Below, in pieces: positions 41,480-50,390 of a stretch of 64,000 nucleotides of DNA (positions are counted from its first letter, which is position 1; each line of letters opens with the position of its first letter). The notes beneath the pieces are model-generated. The model saw only the letters and a program-made list of their open reading frames with translations. It was not told the DNA's origin and searched no databases. Source of the stretch: an uncultured Ignavibacteriota bacterium (lineage in GTDB: Bacteria > Bacteroidota > Ignavibacteria > UBA10030 > UBA8401); the NCBI GenBank assembly GCA_903861125.1, contig CAIOTF010000041.1:22813-86812 (forward strand). The letters are read 5' to 3'. Position numbers and translations under genes: made by a program.

Positions 41480-43420
41480 TCAATCAATAAGAATTTCATG
41501 CACCGCGATCGGCGCATCGAGTCCTTTGACCAAGATAGGTTCTCGAGGTTGTGCTGCAATGGTTCCTTGAAGTGAACGAAAGGTGCTCTCCGAAATCAGA
41601 ATTCCGCCGACCGGAGCATTTGATTCCAGCCGCTGTGCAAGATTCACATCGGACCCGATAACAGTGTATTCTTTTCTCCGCTCGGAACCAAGATCGCCCA
41701 CGATCACTTTCCCTGTATTGATGCCGATACGGATCTGCAGCGGGAAGCGTCCTTCTGATTCCCATTTCTTTCTGATCTCTCTGCACTTTTTTTGCATTTC
41801 AATGGCTGCCTGTACGCATCGCAATGCATGATCTTCCTGTGTTTCCGGCGCTCCGTAAAAGACCATAAGACCGTCGCCGATGAATTTATCCACAGTCCCC
41901 TCGTATTTAAATACAATGGCAGTCATCGCTTCAAAATATTCGCTCAGCGATCCGCTGATCTCTTCCGGCGTCATTCGCGAAGAATGATTGGTGAAACTTT
42001 TGATGTCGCTGAACATGATGGTTATTTCCTGGATGCGCGGCTTCGTCATAAGACTGTCAGGATTTTCCAGCATTTGTTTCACGACGGCAGGAGGGAAATA
42101 TGATTCAAACCGTGCGCGCAATTGTTCCTTTTCTTTTTCCTCAGTGATGTACCGGTAGGTCAGTACCGTACCTGTGGACAGCACGATGGAAAGTGACGGA
42201 AATATTAGAGACACAATGGTGTTGCCGTAAATGAACAATGCACAACCGGCAACAAGATAGAGAATCAATAACAAGAGAGAAGAAGCAGTATACACAACAG
42301 ATGAGAGTCGATATGAAAAGAAGATCATCAGAAGGGCAAGCATGACAACAATGGTAACAAAATATTTCAGGTGAATCTGTCGGAGAAAATTTTCCGTTAA
42401 AATGGTATTCAGGGTATTGGCATGGAGTCCGACCAGCGGAAACGATTGTTCGAACGGAATCGGCCCGACATCCGAAATTCCGGTAGAAACATCCCCCACA
42501 AATGCGATCGATCCGCGATATTGTTCCGCAAAAGCTTCCACTTCATCCTGGTCCTGAGCCGCATCAAGTAGGGTAATGAAACTGATATGCTTCATCCGTT
42601 CCCACTGTCCTATCCAATTGATTACCATATTGCCCTGATCGTCGATCGGTATTACAATGTCCTTCTTGCTGCCGTCTCGTACCGTCGAATTGCGAAGGGT
42701 GATGGAATTACCGCCATCGATGATGATGTTATCAGGTTGGACTTTTAGAAGATCGCACGCCATCCGGAATACCATACTGGGATAGAATTTATTCTTGTAG
42801 CGGATGACCAGAGGAACACGGCGGAAAACACCATCCGCATCGGTGCTGACGCTGATAAATCCGACACCGCGGGAAAGATTTGAAAGCGACGGCCACGTAA
42901 GCAGTGTTCCGCCGGAATGATAGAAGCTGCTTGTATCTACGGCGCTCAATGACCACGCAGTTGAATCGAGATACTTTGCCTCCTCCGGTTCCATTTTCGC
43001 CGAAGACTGAATATCTTTAAGTTCGAATGCCACAGGAAAGTAACCGCTGCCGTATTTTTTTACCGCGTCTAGCAGCAGCGTATCATCGATGGTGTTCAGC
43101 CGCTGTGCGAAAATAATGTCGTACAGCAAAGCGGAAAATTCCATTCTGCGCGTAACATCAAACAGGTCCGCATGCAATCGGCGGGGGAAATAATAACTCA
43201 GCTTTTTAATGCTGGAGTTATCAATATCGATATGGACGATCGTTGAGTCGTAGGGTGAGGGATGTATCTGCTCTCGGATTACAAACAAACGGTCGATCGT
43301 CTGACGGTCCCATGACTGAAAGACGCCGGGAAACACGATGAAGAGCATCGTCGTGAATGTGAACGCCGAGATGACAAGAATACATGCGGATCGAAGCCGC
43401 TTGATCTTATTTGTGTTCAA
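41480..43420 (-). CDS. CHASE2-domain class III adenylate/guanylate cyclase
   Basis: The 646-residue protein has an N-terminal helix, a periplasmic CHASE2 sensor (~45-340; VHIDIDNSSIKKLSYYFPRR, LLTWPSLSNLSRGVGFISV, YRGSIAFVGDVSTGISD), three membrane helices (~350-430) and a catalytic domain (~455-640). Metal-binding aspartates are Asp472 (MFSDIKSF) and Asp516 (IGDGLMVFYG); the later KEYTVIGSDVNLAQRLE carries the transition-state side. It should make cAMP or cGMP in the cytoplasm in response to an envelope signal. The start is a TTG overlapping the DUF4384 gene by 14 bases; the next ATG falls inside the first helix. It is third in the caspase-DUF4384-cyclase operon. Confidence 0.9.
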   Translation of the reverse strand: MNTNKIKRLRSACILVISAFTFTTMLFIVFPGVFQSWDRQTIDRLFVIREQIHPSPYDSTIVHIDIDNSSIKKLSYYFPRRLHADLFDVTRRMEFSALLYDIIFAQRLNTIDDTLLLDAVKKYGSGYFPVAFELKDIQSSAKMEPEEAKYLDSTAWSLSAVDTSSFYHSGGTLLTWPSLSNLSRGVGFISVSTDADGVFRRVPLVIRYKNKFYPSMVFRMACDLLKVQPDNIIIDGGNSITLRNSTVRDGSKKDIVIPIDDQGNMVINWIGQWERMKHISFITLLDAAQDQDEVEAFAEQYRGSIAFVGDVSTGISDVGPIPFEQSFPLVGLHANTLNTILTENFLRQIHLKYFVTIVVMLALLMIFFSYRLSSVVYTASSLLLLILYLVAGCALFIYGNTIVSLIFPSLSIVLSTGTVLTYRYITEEKEKEQLRARFESYFPPAVVKQMLENPDSLMTKPRIQEITIMFSDIKSFTNHSSRMTPEEISGSLSEYFEAMTAIVFKYEGTVDKFIGDGLMVFYGAPETQEDHALRCVQAAIEMQKKCREIRKKWESEGRFPLQIRIGINTGKVIVGDLGSERRKEYTVIGSDVNLAQRLESNAPVGGILISESTFRSLQGTIAAQPREPILVKGLDAPIAVHEILID

Positions 43421-44090
43421 TCGTTATCGTTTTTGAATAAAAATTGTTGGCAGAGATCTCTGTTGACAGTGTTGCAACATCGAACTTGTCAGGATTTACC
43501 GGATCCGGTTTTGTTCCGCGTACATTTCCGGCGATGCTGATAGGACGCTCGGCAAGTGTTTGGTATGTGCGGAATTTCTTTTTGATCTCTTTGATCTCCG
43601 AAACGACCGCTGTTGCAAGATCCTTCTGCTTATCGGCAGCGGCGGTAATATAGGCATTCAATTGCTGCTCCAGATCAGTGAGCCGTTCTTTGGAAGCCAG
43701 AATATAGAATGTTTCGGCTCCGCCGTTCTTATCCAGTTTAAACCAGCTTCTCCCTTTGGGCAGATAGTAATTCTTCTCCAATTCAAATTGAGCATCGAAT
43801 GAATACGGATAGAGTACAGACAGTTCATTTGATGATCCCTTGTGAATGACATACACGTAACACTTTTTCTGCAGATTCACCATCATTTTAAATTCATCGC
43901 CGGTTTGCAGTACCGTGTCGCGTGTGACCATGGCAATTTTTCGTTCGCCGGCGGGACCGATCTTTGCAACGAACGACCATTTATAATTGATATTTTCTTC
44001 TGAATCTCCAGTCTGCATTGCACAATAGGTAAAGGATTGCGCAAAAAGTATTAACGCAATGAGGGTCAACGGAAGTGGAATTTTTTTCAT
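43407..44090 (-). CDS. Exported DUF4384 protein
   Basis: The 227-residue protein has a signal peptide (LTLIALILFAQSFTYC, possibly lipidated at Cys23). Residues ~50-140 form a DUF4384 domain: DTVLQTGDEFKMMVNLQKKC, YVYVIHKGSSNELSVLYPY and a YYLPKGRSWFKLDKNGGAETFYILAS tail. DUF4384 often occurs fused to caspase-like peptidases or in Ser/Thr-kinase proteins, where it is thought to bind peptide or ligand; here it is a separate gene, 22 bases behind a caspase gene. It may be an accessory sensor of the caspase. The C-terminal ~70 residues are helical and not recognised. Confidence 0.85.
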   Translation of the reverse strand: MKKIPLPLTLIALILFAQSFTYCAMQTGDSEENINYKWSFVAKIGPAGERKIAMVTRDTVLQTGDEFKMMVNLQKKCYVYVIHKGSSNELSVLYPYSFDAQFELEKNYYLPKGRSWFKLDKNGGAETFYILASKERLTDLEQQLNAYITAAADKQKDLATAVVSEIKEIKKKFRTYQTLAERPISIAGNVRGTKPDPVNPDKFDVATLSTEISANNFYSKTITIEHK

Positions 44091-44112
44091 ATTCGTACTT
44101 TCAGATTGATGG

Positions 44113-46494
44113 TTAATTGGGAATCAATGAAATTGTCAGATCTTTATCATACGTGCCTTGATTACGCGTCGGGTGCTGATTGCCGTTCGTTTGGCGCTTC
44201 ACTTTTTCTTCCACATAATCCATCAATTCGCCGATCGTGACGGTATAATCATTGTTGAAATCCGCCTCGCCTTTCATTCCTTGCAGCAGGTAATACGTGA
44301 AAACGCCATGACCCAATTTTTCAAGTTCCTGCGACACTTCGCCGGATTGGCTTGCTGTAAAAACGATAATGCCTTCTTTTGTTTTCGACAGGTCGGAAAG
44401 ATATTGATTGATCAAATTGCCGTCGGTGGTGCTCATTCCCCGCGTAGCTATATCCGAAGTAATCCCGCCGCTGTGACACGCGTCCGTAAAGACCACAACA
44501 CGTTTGGAGGGAATATACCGCGTCAGTGCAGTGTTTACGTCCCACATCGGGAAGGCCGTTGTTTCCAATGATTTTGGATCAGTATCATAGCACAGCAAAT
44601 AATTGTTTCCGGGATTTGCCGGTTCCGGCGCACCGTGTCCGGCAAAATAGATCACCACAAGGTCCTTATCGACTGTCTGCCGCAGAAAATTAAAAAGTGC
44701 CTGCTTTATATTCTGCAGTGTGGCTTCTTTATTGAGCAGAACTTTCACCCGTTCCTCTTCAAATCCTCCTCCGGCCGACGTCTTCAGGAATTCTGCAAAC
44801 GCTCGGGCATCTCTATCAGCATACGAAAGATTTTTAATGGCGGGATTGCCGTATTCAGATACGCCGACAATAACTGCCCAGCGCTGCGGTTGTCCCGATG
44901 TGTTCTTCAGAGGTTTGTTATCTGCGATTGATGTCGGTGCACCAAGCGTGCGGCGGGTGATATTGATCGACTTACGGATCTTCTCTCCGTTGCGTCCATT
45001 CACTGCCAATTGTATCTGGTTCAGACCGGCCGACAGAGAGAGTTTTTCCGTTCGGAGAGTTCCAGTTGGTTTTTTCGGGAAGTTTTCTTTTTTCGCGATC
45101 TCAATCGTGTTCAGCTGCAAGGAATATGATGAAAAATCGAACCACACCTTGAATTGCAGATCAATTGCTATTTGATCGGTTTCCATGCTTTCTTTCGGAT
45201 TCACCATCTCAACGGCAGCATCCTTGGAAAGTTTTGTAACTTTAATCTCCTTTACGGCAGTATTATTTTGTTGATCTGTCGCCGAGATCAGGATCGTATT
45301 CACTCCAGCGGCTGATAACGGAACAGTTGAGGTGAACGTAACGGCGGAGAATGATTCTTGTATTGAGCCGCGTTCCTGCGGTGTTGCAGGGGTTGCCACA
45401 ACCACCGAATCGTTCACTTTCACTTCTTTTATCGCACTTTCATCCGAGACAATACCGGTCACTTCAATCTCGCTGTTGAAGATTTTCGCCGGTTCGTTAT
45501 CGGTCATACGCGGGTTGTTCACGGTGATTTCCGGCGGGGTTTGATCCGGTTTCTTCTCGAGCATTTGGTATGTTCGTATCTCTCCGGTCCGGGAAACTGC
45601 CGCCAATATTTTCTGCTGCGGCGCAACGGATAAGAGTTGCGGCAAAAACGATGTATCGGCTACCGTCTGAAAAACTTTGCCTGTGTTAATATCCCAGAAT
45701 GAAATTACGGATGAAGCTGATACTAAATATTTACTGTTCGGATGGAATCCGATTGATGTAACTGCGCCGGAAGTGCTTTTCAATGTTGCAGTAAGGGTTC
45801 CGTTGCGTCCGTTCCAGACCGTTATGCTTGAGTCCATGTGTGATACGGCAAAATATTTTCCGTCCGGACTGAACACAACGGCATTCGCCGCAGATCTTTT
45901 GTCGGTATTTGTTTTGGCAACGCCCATTGTTACGGCATCAAAGACAGTAATGGCGCCGTCGGAACTTGCAACAACGATGAGTTTTCCGTCGGGGGAGAAC
46001 GAGATTGCCGCGATTTCATTGTTGACCGGAGGGAATTTGCCTATCTGTATTCCCTTCGTAAAATCCCACATTGTTACGATTTTATCATTTCCTCCGCTGA
46101 TCACTTTTCCCGATAGATCAACGTCAAGGCAACGGAGGCTGTTTCCTTGCGAAAAAGTTTTTGATATGCTCGAAGTTGCTGTATTCCATACGGAAATATT
46201 TCCGTCCGGAGAACCGATAATAAGATTCCGGCCGTCGTTTGTGAAAACGAAATTAAACGTTTTCTGATTTCCGTTTACAAAAGAAGCTTTCTCTTTAATT
46301 GTTGCCGGATCCAATAGTTTTATGGATTTATCAGCACCGCTCAACGCCAGTAGTTCTCCGGCAGGCGATAATTTTGCCGCTAGAAACGTAGTTTTCTGGC
46401 TTTTATTCTGAGCGACCGGTTGAAGATAGATGTTTTGTGCTGAAAGCTGAAGAGAAAACAGCATGAAAACAGCTAATAGTAATGTTTTTGTCAT
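44113..46494 (-). CDS. Exported WD40 propeller - caspase (C14) protein
   Basis: This 793-residue protein has a signal peptide (LLLAVFMLFSLQLSAQ). Residues ~25-310 form a WD40 propeller of about seven blades (KLSPAGELLALSGADKSIKL, ISFSPDGKLIVVASSDGAI, VVFSPDGKYFAVSHMDSSI). Two Ig-like regions cover ~325-515. The caspase-fold domain is ~530-790, with catalytic His620 in YFAGHGAPEP and Cys673 in FTDACHSGG. An EF-hand-like loop, DFNNDYTVTIGEL, lies near the end and fits Ca2+ dependence. Bacterial orthocaspases cut after Arg/Lys or Asp; specificity is not readable here. The signal peptide places the protease outside the cytoplasm, in the periplasm or at the surface. It is the first gene of the operon, with GGAAGG before the ATG. 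Confidence 0.9.
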   Translation of the reverse strand: MTKTLLLAVFMLFSLQLSAQNIYLQPVAQNKSQKTTFLAAKLSPAGELLALSGADKSIKLLDPATIKEKASFVNGNQKTFNFVFTNDGRNLIIGSPDGNISVWNTATSSISKTFSQGNSLRCLDVDLSGKVISGGNDKIVTMWDFTKGIQIGKFPPVNNEIAAISFSPDGKLIVVASSDGAITVFDAVTMGVAKTNTDKRSAANAVVFSPDGKYFAVSHMDSSITVWNGRNGTLTATLKSTSGAVTSIGFHPNSKYLVSASSVISFWDINTGKVFQTVADTSFLPQLLSVAPQQKILAAVSRTGEIRTYQMLEKKPDQTPPEITVNNPRMTDNEPAKIFNSEIEVTGIVSDESAIKEVKVNDSVVVATPATPQERGSIQESFSAVTFTSTVPLSAAGVNTILISATDQQNNTAVKEIKVTKLSKDAAVEMVNPKESMETDQIAIDLQFKVWFDFSSYSLQLNTIEIAKKENFPKKPTGTLRTEKLSLSAGLNQIQLAVNGRNGEKIRKSINITRRTLGAPTSIADNKPLKNTSGQPQRWAVIVGVSEYGNPAIKNLSYADRDARAFAEFLKTSAGGGFEEERVKVLLNKEATLQNIKQALFNFLRQTVDKDLVVIYFAGHGAPEPANPGNNYLLCYDTDPKSLETTAFPMWDVNTALTRYIPSKRVVVFTDACHSGGITSDIATRGMSTTDGNLINQYLSDLSKTKEGIIVFTASQSGEVSQELEKLGHGVFTYYLLQGMKGEADFNNDYTVTIGELMDYVEEKVKRQTNGNQHPTRNQGTYDKDLTISLIPN

Positions 46495-46725
46495 TGGTTT
46501 GCCTTCCGAGATACATCAATTCGTACGCAAGATGTGGAAAACTGATTATTTAATCAAGGTAAAAACTCAATTGATTATAGAGTCGCTCTTTACTATATTT
46601 CTTCCAATTTCTAATACAAGCTAAAGTATTATTTTTCCTTATGTCTTGAACTGCATCACACAAGAAGTGCTGTAAATGGGGCAAATTCGACACTCTTTTT
46701 ATTAACTGTTCACATTTGTGTAATT

Positions 46726-48642
46726 ATGAAAAACATCATTACCGTGCTAGTTTTCTTGTGCTTTGTAAGCATTAACCTTTTTTCTCAGAAAAAACCTCCT
46801 GAGATCACAGTTAAGATCTCTGAGAAATCCGGCTTTCTTGGAATGGGAAAGGCGCGATTTGCAAAGATCGCATTATCCTCCCGCAGTCAGGATAAAGAAC
46901 TTACGAGCGAGAATGTCAATGCCGGTCCTTTATACTACTTTATCATGAAAGATTCGGGCGGATGGAAGATTGACGATGATTTTATTGCCGAAGAACTTCC
47001 AAAATTGACGATCTCGCAAAACGGCATCACATTTCGGCTGGATGCAGCCACATCTGTTGTAAAGGAGAAAGAACAGTATCTGCTGCTTCTTTCATGTAAA
47101 AAAACACTGCTTTTGCATCAGCCGATGAATTTTAGTATTTCCCTTGCAAAGAATGTTGAAACTGTTCCGATGCAGATTCCTCAGGAATTTTGGCCCGGAT
47201 ACAAGAAGTTTGTGCAATTGAAACAAGATGGTGACAAGGCATTCGATGGAGGAAAATACCAGGACGCACTCGGTCCGTATGAGCAGCTTCTTATGGATCG
47301 CACACTCACCATTTTTCCCGATTTCGACCAGATCTATGTGAAACGGTATGTTGCATTACAGCGGCATCTTGGTGAACAGACGCAAAAATTCGCTGAATCG
47401 CTGTCGGATAAGACAACAATCACAAAACAGAAAATTTCCTCGACAGAAGAGTTTATAAAAAAATTCACCGCAATATCCGAGTATGCAGCGAAAGAGTCAT
47501 TTCAGAATCTGGATACAAAGGATAGTTCCAAGATACTGCTTGATAATTCAAAGGGTTTGATTGACCGAACTACGCGCGTCCGCGATTCCCTCAACCAAGC
47601 TCTTGATGAACAAACAGTACGGTGGATCGTTCGGGGATCATCGTTGGGAAAGATCGATTTCAAGTATAAATATATGATCGAAACCCTTGCCTCAGCTTAT
47701 CTCTCGCTGGATTTTGCTGATACGACAGCTACTTCATTGAAGGTCGTTATCTCTGATGAGTTCGCCGCGCGTTTGCAGAAATACACTCTGACGAATTCAT
47801 ACGAAACATTTCTGAAAATGGTGAATAAAAGGTGGGGGTTAAGACAACCGATGTTCCCGGAAGGATTCCTTCAAAACCTTGCAAAAGATACGGCACAGTT
47901 TCCGTTGCCGTACTATTCAATGTTGAGATCGGTCGAAGAGTATTACAAGAAAAACTACAAGGCAGCCAAGCAAGAGATCATTGTGGTGATGAGGAAAAGC
48001 TATGCCTTTGACCTTACGGAGCGGATCGACCAGCTACGCATTCTGATTAATACTATTGAAAAAAATGTGCCGATGGAAGTATTGCAACGCATTAAGGACG
48101 GGTACCGTGCCGAAGAAAAAGGGGAATCTGATAAAGCCATAGAGCAATACAAAGATGCCATTCTGATCGCGGAAGATTATGCACCCGCCGCGTTTGCACT
48201 TGGTAAATTGTATGACCGGAACGGCGACAGTTATACGGCGAATAATTTTTTCCAAAAAGCCATAACGGTGGATTCTCTTTATTACACGGCATACCGGTTT
48301 CTCTATACGAACTTCTTTAAAAACGCAAACTTCAAACCGATGATCGATTTGCTGACGCAAGCGTTAGCAAGCGGCAACGATTTTTTTGATATTCATTTTT
48401 ATTTGGGAATCGCGTATAACGGATCGGCACAATACGATCTGGCAATTCAGCAATACGAACGGGCGCTTGAACTGAACGGCAAAAGTATCGATGCCAACAT
48501 ACAGGCCGGCATCTCGTATCAGAATATGAAATCGTTTGCAAAAGCGAGAGAATATTTCCGCCGTGCAATCTCGATCGATCCGGAGAATCAAACTGCGACC
48601 GATAACATGAAACGGCTCGATGAACTTCAAAAAAAGATGTAA
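46726..48642 (+). CDS. Exported TPR-repeat protein divergent from the caspase operon
   Basis: The 638-residue protein has a signal peptide (VLVFLCFVSINLFSQ). Residues ~25-140 are beta-rich and unrecognised. A first TPR lies at ~165-200 (KFVQLKQDGDKAFDGGKYQDAL), followed by a long helical region with coiled-coil character. At least five canonical TPRs lie at ~465-630 (GYRAEEKGESDKAIEQYKDA, AAFALGKLYDRNGDSYTANN, IQQYERALELNGKSIDANIQ, SFAKAREYFRRAISIDPENQ). TPRs hold protein partners. It shares a 231-base divergent region with the caspase/DUF4384/cyclase operon, so it may be a scaffold of that system; this is inferred from position. A hairpin terminator follows. Confidence 0.85.
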   Translation: MKNIITVLVFLCFVSINLFSQKKPPEITVKISEKSGFLGMGKARFAKIALSSRSQDKELTSENVNAGPLYYFIMKDSGGWKIDDDFIAEELPKLTISQNGITFRLDAATSVVKEKEQYLLLLSCKKTLLLHQPMNFSISLAKNVETVPMQIPQEFWPGYKKFVQLKQDGDKAFDGGKYQDALGPYEQLLMDRTLTIFPDFDQIYVKRYVALQRHLGEQTQKFAESLSDKTTITKQKISSTEEFIKKFTAISEYAAKESFQNLDTKDSSKILLDNSKGLIDRTTRVRDSLNQALDEQTVRWIVRGSSLGKIDFKYKYMIETLASAYLSLDFADTTATSLKVVISDEFAARLQKYTLTNSYETFLKMVNKRWGLRQPMFPEGFLQNLAKDTAQFPLPYYSMLRSVEEYYKKNYKAAKQEIIVVMRKSYAFDLTERIDQLRILINTIEKNVPMEVLQRIKDGYRAEEKGESDKAIEQYKDAILIAEDYAPAAFALGKLYDRNGDSYTANNFFQKAITVDSLYYTAYRFLYTNFFKNANFKPMIDLLTQALASGNDFFDIHFYLGIAYNGSAQYDLAIQQYERALELNGKSIDANIQAGISYQNMKSFAKAREYFRRAISIDPENQTATDNMKRLDELQKKM

Positions 48643-48645
48643 AAT

Positions 48646-48693
48646 ATAAATTATGCGTTATTCTCTCTGTTTCGAGAATGACGCATAATTTAT
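48646..48693 (+). terminator. 20-bp hairpin after the TPR gene
   Basis: The arms at 48646-48665 and 48674-48693 are complementary over 20 positions with one G-U pair, with loop TCTGTTTC. The stem is A/T-rich at the base. It begins 3 bases after the TPR stop codon. Confidence 0.65.
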
Positions 48694-48853
48694 CCGTAAT
48701 TAGTTTTGTTCTTCAAATGCTCGCTAAAACCGGTCTTGTCTATTGATTCGGACAAAACACTCTATTTACAGGTAATCAGTAGTATCCCTTCTCCGTTTAC
48801 TGAAAAGACGTTCATCACCCTCTTCTTAAAATTCCTTTGCAAAACAAAGTGAT

Positions 48854-48868
48854 TTCCTATTATAGGAA
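48854..48868. promoter_or_regulatory. 15-bp palindrome, candidate enhancer site
   Basis: TTCCTAT-T-ATAGGAA is a perfect palindrome. Its centre (48861) is about 113 bases upstream of the start point predicted from the sigma-54-like element at 48948-48962, the usual distance for an enhancer-binding protein. Which activator would bind it is unknown. Confidence 0.4.
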
Positions 48869-48947
48869 TCTTGTTTCGCTCTTCCTGTTTATGCAAATCC
48901 TTTCCAAAAAAATTCAAATTTTTAACCCAAAAACGATGAGATCCCTA

Positions 48948-48962
48948 TGGCACTATAATTGA
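48948..48962 (+). promoter_or_regulatory. Sigma-54-like promoter of the 2-oxoacid:ferredoxin oxidoreductase operon
   Basis: TGGCAC-TATAA-TTGA matches the -24/-12 consensus TGGCAC-N5-TTGC with one mismatch, the last base of the -12 element. Transcription would start near 48974, 28 bases before the ferredoxin gene. The mismatch is at a well-conserved base, and one-mismatch sites are expected a few times by chance in 64 kb on two strands. Confidence 0.4.
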
Positions 48963-49001
48963 GTATTATCATATCAATTATAATATTTAATGGAGTATTC
49001 T

Positions 49002-49262
49002 ATGATCTCCGGTACAGTAACAATTGCCACCGAAATTTGTAAAGGATGCGAACTTTGTATCGTTTCCTGTCCTCAAGATAGTCTCGGACTATCACCATCG
49101 ATTAATCATAAAGGATTTCGTTTTGCTCAGCTTGTTCAGGATAATTGCACCGGATGCACGAATTGTGCACTTGTGTGTCCTGATTCTGCGATCACTGTTT
49201 ATCGCGAAACGAAATCGTCAAAACGTGCTTCGAACCCTCTTGTTGCCTCCCAGGCAGCGTAA
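49002..49262 (+). CDS. Two-[4Fe-4S] ferredoxin subunit of 2-oxoacid:ferredoxin oxidoreductase
   Basis: The 86-residue protein has two cluster motifs: CKGCELCIVSCP (residues 13-24) and CTGCTNCALVCP (49-60). It should pass electrons between the enzyme core and soluble ferredoxin. The ATG at 49002 has GGAG six bases upstream (48992-48995) and is preferred over the in-frame ATG at 48990. The gene leads an operon with alpha, beta and gamma subunits, the layout of four-subunit Kor/Vor enzymes. The C-terminal ~20 residues are basic and Ser/Ala-rich. Confidence 0.92.
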   Translation: MISGTVTIATEICKGCELCIVSCPQDSLGLSPSINHKGFRFAQLVQDNCTGCTNCALVCPDSAITVYRETKSSKRASNPLVASQAA

Positions 49263-49280
49263 TATGAAAGGAAGAAGCAT

Positions 49281-50390
49281 ATGTCAGAAATTCAACACGA
49301 TGAAACCCCGAAGTTAATGAAGGGTAATGAAGCGCTTGCCGAAGCTTCTCTTCGAGCAGGACTTCAAGCGTATTTTGGTTATCCCATCACACCGCAATCC
49401 GAGATACTGGAATATCTTGCAGAAAAAGCACCGGAGCATACGGAAGTTGTTGTGCTTCAGGCGGAGAGCGAAATTGCCGCCATCAACATGGTCTATGGTG
49501 CATCGGGTGCCGGTGCGCGGGTAATGACGACATCATCGAGTCCCGGAATCAGTTTGATGCAGGAAGGTATTTCATACATGGCAGCATCCGAGCTGCCGTG
49601 CGTTATTGCTAATGTGCAGCGGGGCGGACCGGGTCTCGGAACAATTCAACCGGCGCAGGGAGATTATTTTCAGGCGACAAAGGGGGGCGGTCATGGTGAT
49701 TATCATATGATCGTGCTTGCACCCTCATCCGTTCAGGAGATGGCCGATTTTGTGTTCGACGGCTTTCGTCTTGCCGAAGAATACCGAATGCCGGCAATGA
49801 TTCTGGCGGACGGTGCTCTCGGACAAATGATGGAAAAGGTTTATTTACCGAAAGCGGGCACACTGCCGAAAAAAGAAACTCCGTGGGCAACGGTTGGTAA
49901 AACGGCTTCGCGTGAACGCAACTATATCACATCGCTTCACATTGAATCCGAAAAGATGGAAACAGTTAATCTTCATCTTCAGGATACATACAGAAAATTA
50001 AAACAGGAAGTTCGGTGCGAGCTTACCAATACCGCCGATGCCGATATTTTTTTGGTGGCGTTCGGTCTTTCCGCACGCATCTGCAATAAGGTAATGGATA
50101 TTGCCAGGGCTAAAGGGATCAACGTTGGCGTTATTCGTCCGATCACATTATATCCTTTCCCATACGACATTATCGCTTCGTTTGCCGGTCCGGCGAAGAT
50201 GTTCCTGACGGTGGAAATGAATGCAGGACAAATGGTGGAAGATGTCCGCTTGGCCGTGAACGGAAAATCTCCCGTCTATTTCAAAGGTAGAATGGGCGGA
50301 ATGATTCCGACGCCCGAAGAGATCATGTTGGAAGTGGAAGCAATGTCGGAAAAGCAGCAGAATTTGAACCAGTCGGCGGGGTATTTATGA
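49281..50390 (+). CDS. vorB: 2-oxoacid:ferredoxin oxidoreductase alpha subunit (VorB/KorA type)
   Basis: The 369-residue subunit has the pyrimidine-binding (PP) domain of TPP enzymes, residues ~10-235, and a transketolase C-terminal-like domain after ~255. Diagnostic stretches are LMKGNEALAEASLRAGLQAYFGYPITPQSE by its key residues (KGNEA..E.....G....FGYPITPQ.E), TSSSPGISLMQEGISYMA, VQRGGPGLGTIQPAQGDYFQ and KGGGHGDY. It resembles VorB, annotated for branched-chain 2-oxoacids, as closely as KorA for 2-oxoglutarate; sequence alone does not settle the substrate. CoA-dependent decarboxylation to acyl-CoA, or the reverse CO2 fixation, is expected. It overlaps the beta-subunit gene by 4 bases. Confidence 0.92.
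   Translation: MSEIQHDETPKLMKGNEALAEASLRAGLQAYFGYPITPQSEILEYLAEKAPEHTEVVVLQAESEIAAINMVYGASGAGARVMTTSSSPGISLMQEGISYMAASELPCVIANVQRGGPGLGTIQPAQGDYFQATKGGGHGDYHMIVLAPSSVQEMADFVFDGFRLAEEYRMPAMILADGALGQMMEKVYLPKAGTLPKKETPWATVGKTASRERNYITSLHIESEKMETVNLHLQDTYRKLKQEVRCELTNTADADIFLVAFGLSARICNKVMDIARAKGINVGVIRPITLYPFPYDIIASFAGPAKMFLTVEMNAGQMVEDVRLAVNGKSPVYFKGRMGGMIPTPEEIMLEVEAMSEKQQNLNQSAGYL

Larger units (their letters stand above)
48694..49001. other. 308-base intergenic region in front of the oxidoreductase operon
   Basis: No gene is seen. The region is AT-rich towards its right end and holds a 15-bp palindrome (48854-48868) and a sigma-54-like promoter (48948-48962), listed separately. These sit at the spacing expected for an enhancer site and its promoter. 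Confidence 0.6.

Noticed and set aside
45677..46267. 196-codon open frame antisense to the WD40 propeller
   Set aside because: It arises from the repetitive codons of the propeller blades; no start signal or family.
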